Under the pieces are notes generated by a model, which was not told the DNA's origin, searched no databases, and worked only from the letters and a program-made list of their open reading frames with translations. 64,000 bases of DNA from DATFQE01 sp963733845 (GTDB lineage Bacteria; Actinomycetota; Thermoleophilia; Gaiellales; Gaiellaceae), in the NCBI GenBank assembly GCA_963733845.1, contig CAVTEM010000006.1, forward strand, positions 154,792 through 218,791. The letters are read 5' to 3'. Made by a program: the position numbers and the translations under genes. Below, one piece after another: positions 27,214 to 35,281 of this stretch (within the stretch, counting starts at the first letter, position 1; each line of letters begins with the position of its first letter).

Positions 27214-27548
27214 CACGCGGCCTCGCCGAAGATGTCGGGCCGAGGCAGCCGACTGATGGACGTAGGCGTCGAGCGCCTCGGCCCGCGAGTCGGTGGTGAT
27301 CTCGGCGAGCGTCTCGCCGACGGCGATGCTCCACACCACGACGTAGTGCTGGGTGGCGCCGCCGAGGACAGGTGCGTGACCTTCGGCGCGTGCCGATGCG
27401 CCGGCCGTCGCCCGTCACCCTCGCCGGAGTTCCGGGGGGGGACGGCGGGCCAGACTCCCGCGAGCGCGACCGGACGTGACCCTCCACGCACGCTCGATCG
27501 GCGCTTCGGCGGGTCGAAGGACGATGGTTGCGAGTGCGAGCGGTGCAT
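27213..27548 (-). CDS. Small ORF of the MHRSH type, copy 2
   Basis: ATG 27548 follows the same CAGGAGGTCTCGCCC ribosome site as copy 1. The straight frame gives 111 residues (MHRSHSQPSSFDPPKRRSSV...) and ends with a TGA overlapping the ATG of the Calx-beta/RTX protein. Comparison with copy 1 shows that the conserved protein (PAEA-IERAW, PARVT-GDGR, APVLGGATQHYVVVWSIAVG, DAYVHQSAASARHLRRGR) is split over frames, so this copy carries two or three indels. The conserved coding pattern argues for a real protein of unknown role, coupled to the secreted gene. Confidence 0.45.
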   Translation of the reverse strand: MHRSHSQPSSFDPPKRRSSVRGGSRPVALAGVWPAVPPRNSGEGDGRRPAHRHAPKVTHLSSAAPPSTTSWCGASPSARRSPRSPPTRGPRRSTPTSISRLPRPDIFGEAA

Positions 27549-27692
27549 GGGCGAGACCTCCTGGTACCTCGGGGTTTGCGTGCAGGGAGGGAACCAGGAG
27601 CCGCTGACCAACCGCTGACATCCCGCTGACGCCCGGCCCGCGAGAGCCCGCTACAGCTCGGCCGGCGCGCTCTGCCGAAGCGCGACCGCTTC
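27217..27692 (-). repeat. Full-length partner of the duplicated segment at 12661-13088
   Basis: This contains the last codons of the SARP gene, operator D and the small ORF copy 2. About 100 bp (27262-27363, encoding LGGATQHYVVVWSIAVGETL and more) are missing from the other copy. It is probably the parental segment because the regulator gene is complete here. Confidence 0.75.
27602..27630 (-). promoter_or_regulatory. SARP-type operator D
   Basis: Three perfect GTCAGCG heptamers on the minus strand at 27630-27624, 27619-27613 and 27608-27602, with TTCCCT starting 8 bp downstream. It sits 20 bp after the stop of the SARP gene and drives the MHRSH ORF and the Calx-beta/RTX gene. Confidence 0.72.
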
Positions 27693-30575
27693 CTCGGCGG
27701 AAAGCCCGCGGCCCTCACGGAAGAGGGCTGCGAAGCTCTCGTCGCCGAGCGCGCCACGGGCCGAGATCAGCCTCGGTTCCTGCATGGCGGTGACCCCTTC
27801 CCACGGCGGCGCGCCGATGCGCTCGTGGACCGCGTCGGAGGCGCCGGCCAGAAGCGCCGCTTCCTCCCAGCGCCCGCCGGCGGCAGCCTGCGTCGAGAGC
27901 CCGGCCAGGGCCTCGCCGACGTTGAACTGGTCGTCGACCTGACGTGCGAGCCGCAGGCAGTCCAGGAACCCGTGCGCGGCCTCCTCGTCGCGTCCCCGCG
28001 CCAGCATGAGCCAGGCGTGGTCGATCAGCGGCTCGACGAGCCGCCGGTCGTCGCCGTGACGCCGGCGCAGCTCGAGCGCCTCGTCCAGTCGCCGCTCCGA
28101 GGTGTCCAGGCGCCCGTGGACCAGGTCGTACCAGCTTTGCTCGGCGAGCGCCGACGCGACGCCGTAGGGATCGCCCGCCTCGCGGTAGAGCGCCAGCGCC
28201 TCCCCGGCCATCGGACCGGCACGGTCCCATTCCTCGGCGCGCTCGCACGCCCCTGCCTGCGTCAGCAGCGCATCGGCCATGAGGAGCGGGTCGCCGATCC
28301 GGCGCGCGGCGGCCACGGCCTCCTCGCAGATACGGGCAGCTTCCGGGTCGGCGACGAGGACTGCACAGCGCCCCAGAGCAGAGAGGGAGGCGGTTTCGAC
28401 AGCCGCGTCGCGGGCATCGCGCGCGGCCTGGACCGCGGCCTCGAGCCGGGCCCGGGCGTACGGGAAGCGGCCCTGGGAGAGCGCAAGCTCTCCGTCCCAG
28501 TAGAGGGCGCTGGCGCGTCGTGCCGTGGACACCGGCGTCTCCGCGCCCAGGGCCTGTGCGAGCCACCCTCTGACTTCTTGTGCGTGCGCGTCCCAGGGCA
28601 GCACGCGCGAGAACGCGATCGCCAGGCGAAGCGCCTCGTCGACCTCGCCGGCGCGCAGGAGCCGCTCGAAGGCGAGACGGATGTTGCCGCGCTCCTGCGC
28701 GAGCCGGTCGAGCCATTCGCGGCGATCCGTTCGCGCCGCCTGCTCGGCCGCGTGCTCGCAGTAGGCCAGGAAGTAGTGCGCATGCCGCTTGGCTAGAGCT
28801 TCGAGATCCTCGCGCTCTGCGGCCCGCTCGGCCACGAACTCGCGGACCGTGTCCAGCATCCGAAAGCGTGGCTCCGCGTACCTGCCCGAGTGGGTTCGCA
28901 GCAGCGACGAGCTGTCCACGAGCGACGCCACGACTGCCTCGACGCTCCCCGTATGGTCGCCGTTGAAGACCGCCTCGGCGCCCTCGAGCGAGGCGCCGCC
29001 CTCGAAGAGCGTCAGCCGGCCGAGCAGCATCCGCTCGGGTTGCTCGAGCGCCTCCCAGGACCACTCGAGCGTCGCGCGCAGCGAACGCTGGCGGGCCGGT
29101 AGGTCGCGGGGCCCGCCGGTGAGCAGGTCCAGCCGGTGCTCGAGGCGCTCGAGCAGGGCGCGCGGCGCCAGGATTCGAGCGCGATCGGCCGCGAGCTCGA
29201 TCGCCAGCGGCAAGTAGTCGAGGCGCGCGCAGATCGCATCGACGACCGCCCGTTCGTCCTGGAGCTCCCAGCCCGTCCGCGCGGCGCTCACGCGCGCGAC
29301 GAACAACGAAGCCGCGTCGGGCGGGGTCAGCGGCTGCACCCGGTAGACGTGCTCGGCGGTAAGCCGGAGCGGAGCCCGGCTCGTGGCCAGGACGGTCAGG
29401 TTCGCAGCCCCGGTCAGGAGCTCACCGACCTGCTCGGCGTCCGGCAGGAAGCGGTCGAACCCGTCGAGGACGAGAAGCGCCGGCGCGCCGCGCGTGGTGC
29501 GGGCGAGCTGCTCGCCGAGCTCGGCCGGAGTCGTGGCGACCACTCCGAGCGCCGTGGCCGCCTCGGGCACCAGCAGGGCGACGTCCTCGACGCCGTCGAG
29601 ATTGACGTGAACCGCGCCGCCGGGGAAGCGCTCGGCGACCGACCGCGCCGCCTCCATCGCCAGCCGCGTCTTGCCGACGCCGCCCGGGCCGACGAGCGTG
29701 AGCAGCCGCACGCCGGGACGGGCGAGCAGCTCGCCGATCTCTCCGACCTCGCCGGCGCGCCCGATCGTCTCGTTCGCGGGCGCCGGCAGTCGCGGCGGAA
29801 GCACGGCGCCGGGCCGCTCGACCATCAGGTCGGGATCCTGCGCCAGGATCATGCGCTCGAGCGTGCGGAGGTCAGGCCCCGGCTCGATACCCAGCTGGTC
29901 CACCATCAGCTCGCGGCCCTCGCGCATCGCCTCGAGCGCTTCCGCCTGGCGGCCGGTGCGGTAGAGCGCGACCATCAGCTGCGCGCGCAGGCGCTCGCGG
30001 AGCGGGTACTCCGCGACCAGGGCCCGCAGCTCGCCGATGAGATCCGCGCTCGCCCCTGCGGCCAGCTCGGCGGCCAACCGCTCCTCGATCGTCTCCACGC
30101 GCAGCTCCTCGAGTCGCGCGATCTCGCGCTGGGCGAAGTCGTCGAAGCGATGCTCGGCGAGCGCGTCTCCGCGCCACATCGCCAACGCCTCCCGGAGCTC
30201 GGCGGCGGCGCGCTCGGCCTCGTCGCGCGCGAGCGCGGCCCGCGCGCGTTGCAGGAGCTCCTCGAAACGCCGGGAGTCGAGCGCCAGCGGGTCGACCTCG
30301 AGGGCGTAGCCGGACCCGCGGTGGTGGAGCGGCGCGCCCTCCCCCAGCCGCTGACGCAGGCGCGAGATGTGCTTCTGCAGCGCCTGCACGGCGCCGGCAG
30401 GCTGCGCGTCTCCCCAGAGGGCCTCGAGCAGCTCGTCGACCGAGACCGCCTCGGGAGCGCGCAGCGCCAGCGCCACGAACAGCGTGCGCTGCTTGACACC
30501 CTCGAACAGCACGCGTTCACCCGAGACATCCACCTCGAGTGGGCCCAGCAGCCTTACATCGATGTCCCAGCTCAC
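27651..30575 (-). CDS. SARP/AfsR-type transcriptional activator (BTAD-NB-ARC-TPR)
   Basis: 974 residues from GTG 30575, chosen because GGGGGAGAG precedes it and conserved sequence begins at once (VRLLGPLEV). The N-terminal OmpR-like winged helix (about 5-95; QALQKHISRLRQRLG recognition region) is followed by the bacterial transcriptional activation domain (100-245), an NB-ARC ATPase (P-loop GPGGVGKT at 296-303, LLVLDGFD Walker B, ATSRAPL sensor) and a long TPR-like half. SARPs activate promoters bearing direct heptamer repeats at 11-bp pitch. Four such elements lie in this window, one immediately downstream. It is intact, unlike its neighbours. I infer that it switches on the secreted-protein genes; the trigger is unknown. 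Confidence 0.92.
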   Translation of the reverse strand: MSWDIDVRLLGPLEVDVSGERVLFEGVKQRTLFVALALRAPEAVSVDELLEALWGDAQPAGAVQALQKHISRLRQRLGEGAPLHHRGSGYALEVDPLALDSRRFEELLQRARAALARDEAERAAAELREALAMWRGDALAEHRFDDFAQREIARLEELRVETIEERLAAELAAGASADLIGELRALVAEYPLRERLRAQLMVALYRTGRQAEALEAMREGRELMVDQLGIEPGPDLRTLERMILAQDPDLMVERPGAVLPPRLPAPANETIGRAGEVGEIGELLARPGVRLLTLVGPGGVGKTRLAMEAARSVAERFPGGAVHVNLDGVEDVALLVPEAATALGVVATTPAELGEQLARTTRGAPALLVLDGFDRFLPDAEQVGELLTGAANLTVLATSRAPLRLTAEHVYRVQPLTPPDAASLFVARVSAARTGWELQDERAVVDAICARLDYLPLAIELAADRARILAPRALLERLEHRLDLLTGGPRDLPARQRSLRATLEWSWEALEQPERMLLGRLTLFEGGASLEGAEAVFNGDHTGSVEAVVASLVDSSSLLRTHSGRYAEPRFRMLDTVREFVAERAAEREDLEALAKRHAHYFLAYCEHAAEQAARTDRREWLDRLAQERGNIRLAFERLLRAGEVDEALRLAIAFSRVLPWDAHAQEVRGWLAQALGAETPVSTARRASALYWDGELALSQGRFPYARARLEAAVQAARDARDAAVETASLSALGRCAVLVADPEAARICEEAVAAARRIGDPLLMADALLTQAGACERAEEWDRAGPMAGEALALYREAGDPYGVASALAEQSWYDLVHGRLDTSERRLDEALELRRRHGDDRRLVEPLIDHAWLMLARGRDEEAAHGFLDCLRLARQVDDQFNVGEALAGLSTQAAAGGRWEEAALLAGASDAVHERIGAPPWEGVTAMQEPRLISARGALGDESFAALFREGRGLSAEEAVALRQSAPAEL

Positions 30576-30696
30576 GGGCTCTCCCCCGCTACCAACGGCC
30601 CGCTCATGGTAGCCCCGCCGTCCAGCGGCCCAGGCAGGCGCTTCGAGGGGACGCATGGCGCCCCCTCGAAGCCGTCTCGCTCACGACCGCGAGCGC

Positions 30697-31165
30697 CTAG
30701 TCCCGCTCCGAGCGGCCGACGAGAACGTCCCCGCCGAAGTCCGCGGGGCCGCCGAGCTGGCCGCCGTGGAGGCGGTCGATGCCGGAGCCGCCGTCGAGGG
30801 TGTCGTTCCCTGTGCCGCCCTCGATCGTGTCGTCGCCGAAACCGCCGAGGATGACGTCCGCCTGGTCGTCGCCGAACACGATGTCCATGCCGTCGGCAGC
30901 CCGGATCACGTCGTCGCCGCCTGCGCCGCAGATGATGTCGTCGCCCTCGAAGCCGAGGATCGTGTCGTTGCCGGCGTTGGCCTGGATGATGTCGGCCTGC
31001 GAAGTGCCCTCGATCACCTCGCCGCTGTCGTCTCCGATGATCGTGGCCGGCACTCGCGTTGCAGTCCAGCAGAAGCTGCGACGGCCCAATCTGGGCAGCT
31101 GCCCCTGCGATGACCGCGGCCGCGGCCGCCGTCGCGAGGATGCCTGTGATGAGCTTCTTCGACAT
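30697..31165 (-). CDS. Small secreted RTX protein (one indel)
   Basis: ATG 31165 opens a Sec signal (MSKKLITGILATAAAAAVIA) and reads to LLLDCNA. A one-base shift near 31057 leads into about seven RTX nonapeptides (GGAGGDDVIRAADGMD, GGFGDDTIEGGTGND) and a stop at 30697. With the shift repaired it is about 155 residues, essentially a bare calcium-binding beta-roll. No SARP-type triple repeat is upstream, so it need not share control with the larger exoproteins. Role unknown; possibly a calcium buffer or surface coat. Confidence 0.7.
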
Positions 31166-31289
31166 GGCTCGTTCCCTTCTCGTGGTGTGGTTTGACCCGC
31201 CACCGACGCTAGGAGGGGAACCCGGCGTCCTCTAGCTGGAACTCCCTAGACGTGGCCGCCAAAGCCCTAGTCCGAGTACAACCACCGGG

Positions 31290-32366
31290 ATGAGCGACGT
31301 CCTCGACCGCCGCGCCCTGAATCGCGCGACCCTGGAGCGGCAGCTCCTGCTTCGTCGCTCGGAGCTGCCTGTGCTCGACGCCGTGAAGCACCTCGTCGGT
31401 CTGCAGGCGCAGGAGCCGCTCAACCCGTACACCGCGCTCTGGTCACGGCTCGACGGCTTCCGGCCCGAGGCGCTCGCCCGGCTGCTCGAGGAGCGTCAGG
31501 TCGTCCGCCTGGCGGTCATGCGCTCCACCGTTCACCTCGTCACCGCCGACGACTGCCTGGTACTGCGCCCGCTGATGCAGCCGGTGCTCGACGCGGAGCT
31601 CGCGCGCTACCGCGACCTGCGAGGCGTCGACGTCGAGGCCGTCCTCGACTTCGCACGCGAGCTCGTGGCGGAGCGGCCGCGGTCCGGCCGCGAGTTGCGG
31701 GTTGCCCTGGCGGAGCGTTTTCCCGGGCACGACGCGGCCGACCTCGCCTACGCCGCTCGCAACCTCCTGGCGTTCGTGCAGGTGCCGCCGCGCGGCGTCT
31801 GGGGCCGGACGTCGCAGGTCGTGTCGACCACCGCGGAGGCCTGGCTCGGCCGCCCGCTCGCGCGCAACCCGTCCTTGGACGAGGTCGTGCTGCGCTACTT
31901 CGGCGCGTTCGGCCCGGCCACGGTCGCCGACGTCGCGGCGTGGTCGCGCCTAACCGGGCTCCGCGAGGTCGTGGAGCGGCTCCGCCCGAGGCTTCGCACC
32001 TTCCGCGACGAGCGCGGCCGCGAGCTGTTCGACCTTCCGGACGCGCCGCGGCCCGATCCGGAGACGCCTGCGCCGGTTCGCTTCCTGCCCGAGTACGACA
32101 ACGTGCTCCTCTCGCACGCGGACCGTTCGCGGTTCATCTCGGGGGAGCGCCGCACGTTCTCGGGGCGCGTGCACGGGACCGTGCTGCACGACGGCTTCGT
32201 CTTCGGGGTGTGGCAACACGAGCCGGCGGGGTCGCTGCTCGTCAGCTACCCGGAGCGCGCCCCGAAGCGGACACAGGCCGCCGTCGCTGCCGAGGGCCGG
32301 CGGTTCCTGCGCCTCGTCGCTGCCGACGCGCAGGCGCACGACGTCCGTCTCGTCCGGATCGACTAA
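31290..32366 (+). CDS. AlkZ-like winged-helix DNA glycosylase family protein
   Basis: 358 residues of the HTH_42 family (YcaQ/AlkZ relatives): three winged-helix units with LVGLQAQEPLNPY near residue 35, a MRSTVHLVTADD block and a C-terminal barrel with LPEYDNVLLSHADR and a VFGVWQ block. AlkZ enzymes excise alkylated bases and unhook crosslinks through a QxD/QxQ motif; QAQ is present here. The family also has members of unproven activity. It is transcribed alone and converges with the GyrI-like gene, overlapping it by 4 bp. Confidence 0.85.
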   Translation: MSDVLDRRALNRATLERQLLLRRSELPVLDAVKHLVGLQAQEPLNPYTALWSRLDGFRPEALARLLEERQVVRLAVMRSTVHLVTADDCLVLRPLMQPVLDAELARYRDLRGVDVEAVLDFARELVAERPRSGRELRVALAERFPGHDAADLAYAARNLLAFVQVPPRGVWGRTSQVVSTTAEAWLGRPLARNPSLDEVVLRYFGAFGPATVADVAAWSRLTGLREVVERLRPRLRTFRDERGRELFDLPDAPRPDPETPAPVRFLPEYDNVLLSHADRSRFISGERRTFSGRVHGTVLHDGFVFGVWQHEPAGSLLVSYPERAPKRTQAAVAAEGRRFLRLVAADAQAHDVRLVRID

Positions 32367-32849
32367 GAAGGCGAGTCGGCCACGGGTAGGAGCAGGTCGA
32401 TCTCGTCGCGCTGACGGTAGGACTCGATACTCGGCCGCGTCTCGTCCGGATCGGCCGCCTTGCACCAGTGACGCGAACGTGGGCGCGATCCGCTCGTACA
32501 CCTCGGGAGGTTCGCCTCGAAGCCGCGCTCGCAGATACCGGCCGCCGGGTAGGAAGCCCTGCTCCAACCCGAGCTGAGCTGGGTCGTCGCCTTCCCTCAC
32601 CTGGACGCACACGCGGTACTCCTTTGCCGACTCGTAGAACGCCCCGAAGAACTTGCGGCCGCGGAGGCCGACCAGCGCTTCCAGCTTCTCCCATCCGCCG
32701 CGGATCTCATCGACGTCATCGGGCGTGCGCAGGAACATCACGGGAGTCTCCATGCGCTCGACCAGCGTTGCCGCCACGTCGCCAGGAATCGGCTCACCCA
32801 TCAGGCTGGGCACCGTAGCGAGGTGAACGTCCGGCTCAAGTGTTGCCAT
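32363..32849 (-). CDS. GyrI-like small-molecule-binding protein (frameshift near the end)
   Basis: The first 125 or so residues are in one frame (MATLEPDVHLATVPSLMGEP, FLPGGRYLRARLRGEPPEVY). After a one-base shift near 32465 the tail continues KAADPDETRPSIESYRQRDE and IDLLLPVAD to a TAG at 32365-32363. The GxxLPGGRY and YERIAPTFASL pieces are those of the GyrI/AraC effector-binding fold, which binds ligands or gyrase. The frame break is probably an assembly error. It starts within the last codons of the PfkB kinase gene, suggesting a small operon. Confidence 0.6.
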
Positions 32850-33660
32850 GAGCGCCGCGCCGGGTCATGGCCTCCGCGCCCTGGGCGGAGGCGAAAACGA
32901 GCGCCTGGTCGAGCTCGTCGCCGCGGGCGAGCGCGTAGGTCAGCCCGGCGGCGAACGAGTCGCCGGCCCCGTAGGTGTCGGCCAGCGCGCCGGGGAGCGA
33001 GCCCGCCGCGAACCGGCCCGAGTCGTGCGCCGCCTCCCAGGTGCCGCCTGCTTCGCCCTCCGTCGCGACGACGAGCCGCGGCGGAGGGTCGAGGTCGCCG
33101 TGCGCATAGGTCTCATTCGTGTCGTCGGCGCTGCGCACGAGGACGTCGAGCTCGACCGCGGCCTCCTGCAAGGTCGGCAGCTCGCGCGCGGTCGCGACGA
33201 GCACGCGGGCGGCACGGGCGCGGCGAAGCGCGTCGGCGTCTCCGCCCGTGAAGTAGACGCCGTCGTAACCGACCAGCTCGCCCCATGGAAGCGGGTCGCC
33301 GGCGCGCGGGACGAGCTTGTGCGAGAGCAGCGTGATCGTCCGCTCGCCGTAGTAGTCGACGTACGTGAACGCGCGCCGCTGCGGCTCGTCCCGGAAGGCC
33401 GCCTCGACGCGCACGCCGAGCTCGCCCAGCTCGCGCGCCGACCTGCGTCCGAGCTCGTCCTCGCCGAGCGCCGTCAGGAAGAGCGACTCACCGGCGAGCC
33501 TCGCGAGCCGGACCGCGGCCACCCCACCTCCACCGGCGGGTTCGCCCCAGACCTCGCGGGCGGTCACGATCGAGCCCGCCTCCGGCACGCGCGGCACGCG
33601 CAGGAACTCGACCCACTCCACGTGACCGACGACGGCGACCTGCACGGGCCGCAGTCTCAC
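32836..33660 (-). CDS. PfkB-family sugar kinase
   Basis: 274 residues, normal for a ribokinase-type enzyme. N-terminal VAVVGHVEW strand, GGGGVAAVRLARL substrate lid region and the C-terminal PfkB signature DTYGAGDSFAAGL with the catalytic Asp in GAGD. It phosphorylates a sugar or nucleoside with ATP; the substrate cannot be read from sequence. The ATG at 33660 lies 28 bp from the start of the divergent ECF sigma gene. Confidence 0.87.
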   Translation of the reverse strand: MRLRPVQVAVVGHVEWVEFLRVPRVPEAGSIVTAREVWGEPAGGGGVAAVRLARLAGESLFLTALGEDELGRRSARELGELGVRVEAAFRDEPQRRAFTYVDYYGERTITLLSHKLVPRAGDPLPWGELVGYDGVYFTGGDADALRRARAARVLVATARELPTLQEAAVELDVLVRSADDTNETYAHGDLDPPPRLVVATEGEAGGTWEAAHDSGRFAAGSLPGALADTYGAGDSFAAGLTYALARGDELDQALVFASAQGAEAMTRRGAHGNT

Positions 33661-33688
33661 ACCCCGTCCGTGCTACGCGTTTAGACAG

Positions 33689-34171
33689 ATGATGCAACCC
33701 ATGCAGATGACGCAATCCATGCGCCTGCCGCCCTTCGAGCGCTTCTACGAGGAGAACAAAGATGCGATCTACGCCCACCTTCGCCGGATCGTCGGCCCGA
33801 ATTCCTGCGACGACGCCTTCCAGGAGACGTTCCTCCGCGCCCTGCGCGGCTACCCGAAGCTCAGGCACGCCGATCACCTGCGCGCGTGGGCGTTCACCAT
33901 CGCGACCCGAGTGGCGATCGACCTGGGCCGGCGAACGAAGCCCACGGTCGAGCTCGTCGACGAGCTGGGGGTCACCGATTCCAGGCCCGCCTACGCGGAG
34001 CTCGAGCACCTCGCCGACGAGCTCCCGGGAAAGGAGCGTGCTGCCGTGATCCTGCGCTACGGGTACGACCTCACCTACACCGACATCGCCACGGCCCTGG
34101 GCTCGAGCGAGGAGGCGGCGCGCCAGGCTGCGTCCTCCGGCGTCCGGCGCCTGCGGAGGAAGCTCCAGTGA
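33689..34171 (+). CDS. ECF-type RNA polymerase sigma factor
   Basis: 160 residues. Region 2 carries FYEENKDAIYAHLRRIVG, DDAFQETFLRALRGYP and HLRAWAFTIATRVAID; region 4 carries LPGKERAAVILRYGYDLTYT and a C-terminal helix-turn-helix ending RRLRRKLQ. No anti-sigma factor is adjacent. Its TGA overlaps the GTG of the DNA-methyltransferase gene, so both are made from one message. An in-frame second ATG at 33707 is a possible start. I infer a damage-linked role from this coupling only. Confidence 0.9.
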   Translation: MMQPMQMTQSMRLPPFERFYEENKDAIYAHLRRIVGPNSCDDAFQETFLRALRGYPKLRHADHLRAWAFTIATRVAIDLGRRTKPTVELVDELGVTDSRPAYAELEHLADELPGKERAAVILRYGYDLTYTDIATALGSSEEAARQAASSGVRRLRRKLQ

Positions 34172-34734
34172 CCTCGGTGCCGAACACACTCGACCGCCGC
34201 TTCCGCGATGCGGCCGCAGCCGAGGGCCTGCTCGACGTCGGCTACGACTTCGTCGACTCGCCGCTCGGGTCGCTGCTCGTCGCGGCCACCCCGCGCGGGG
34301 TCTGCCGGATCTCGTACGACGCGGACGCCGAAGCCCACGCCGAGCGGTTCGCCCGCGCCTACGGGGCGCGCGTACTCCGCGCACCGCGCTCGGTCGACCC
34401 TGCCAGGCGCGAGCTGGACGAGTACTTCGAGGGCCGCCGGGACTCCTTCGACCTGGCTCTGGACCTGGGCGGCGCTGCCGAGTTCACACAGAGCGTCCTC
34501 CGCGAGCTGGCCCTGGTGCCCTTCGGCGAGGTCACGACGTACGGTCACCTCGCCGCGCGCGTCGGCCGACCGCGCGCGGCGCGTGCCGTGGGAACCGTGA
34601 TGAACCGGAACCCGATTCCGATCGTGCTGCCCTGCCACCGCGTCGTCGGCTCCACCGGAAGCCTCGTGGGCTACGCCGGCGGACTGGAGCGGAAGCAGGC
34701 TCTCCTGAAGCTCGAGGGTGCCAGCCTTCTCTAG
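34168..34734 (+). CDS. ogt: Methylated-DNA--[protein]-cysteine S-methyltransferase
   Basis: 188 residues from GTG 34168, overlapping the sigma-factor stop (GTGA). An N-terminal ribonuclease-like methyltransferase domain precedes the catalytic domain with FGEVTTYGHLAARVG (recognition helix), Asn hinge in MNRNPIPIVLPCHRVV and the acceptor Cys in PCHRV. It removes alkyl groups from O6 of guanine in a single suicide reaction. Coupling to an ECF sigma factor suggests co-induction on alkylation stress. Confidence 0.93.
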   Translation: MTSVPNTLDRRFRDAAAAEGLLDVGYDFVDSPLGSLLVAATPRGVCRISYDADAEAHAERFARAYGARVLRAPRSVDPARRELDEYFEGRRDSFDLALDLGGAAEFTQSVLRELALVPFGEVTTYGHLAARVGRPRAARAVGTVMNRNPIPIVLPCHRVVGSTGSLVGYAGGLERKQALLKLEGASLL

Positions 34735-34766
34735 TTACTCGAGGCTGACCCGGACCGCTGGGCTGG

Positions 34767-34847
34767 CTACGCCAGCCTGAGGATCAGGAGCACGAGAACG
34801 ATGATGAGCAGAATGCCGATGATGCCGCCTGGAACCAACCGAATCAC
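34767..34847 (-). CDS. 26-residue hydrophobic mini-protein
   Basis: GTG 34847, with AAGGAGGTGATT over the start, encodes MIRLVPGGIIGILLIIVLVL and LILRLA, then a TAG. It is a single membrane helix with an Arg at each end. It resembles the mini-protein at 10394-10459 in size, GG-I-I-like N-terminus and strong ribosome site. It is alone between ogt and a small membrane protein gene. Confidence 0.5.
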   Translation of the reverse strand: MIRLVPGGIIGILLIIVLVLLILRLA

Positions 34848-34940
34848 CTCCTTGCCGGGGGGAGTCCTCCCTTGTTGTCCGCTGCAGGCGGCCGTGAAAC
34901 CGGCTTAAAAAAACGCTTACTCGAGGAGGGCGAACCCTCC

Positions 34941-35237
34941 CTAGTAGTCCAGCCAGTCCTCGGGCTCGTGCCCGTCGTCGCCTCGGTCCAGGCGGCGGTT
35001 GCGCGCGATGCGGGCGGCCCAGAGGACGACGCCCACCTCGAGCAGGAGCAGGGGTTCGAAGAGGGCGACCGTGAGCCAGAGCGAGAAGATCACGCCGGCC
35101 ACGCTCAGGTTGAACAGCCAGCGGTCCCGGGCTGAGAGCGCCTGGTAGTAGCGGCGGAAGCTGGCCAGCGTTTCGGTCACGTGTCCTCGGATCTCATTCG
35201 GCGTGACCGCTACGCCGTCAGTCCACCAATCGTCCAC
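34941..35237 (-). CDS. Small two-helix membrane protein
   Basis: 98 residues: a hydrophilic N-terminus (PNEIRGHVTETLASFRRYYQ), two adjacent transmembrane helices (about 44-62 and 65-80) and an acidic tail ending DWLDY. I do not recognise a family. It could start at an internal codon, since the first dozen residues are unusual. It is divergent from the gene at 35282. Confidence 0.55.
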   Translation of the reverse strand: MDDWWTDGVAVTPNEIRGHVTETLASFRRYYQALSARDRWLFNLSVAGVIFSLWLTVALFEPLLLLEVGVVLWAARIARNRRLDRGDDGHEPEDWLDY

Positions 35238-35281
35238 ACAGGCGGATGCCGTGATCCCTTGGTCGAGGATAGGCTCGCCCC

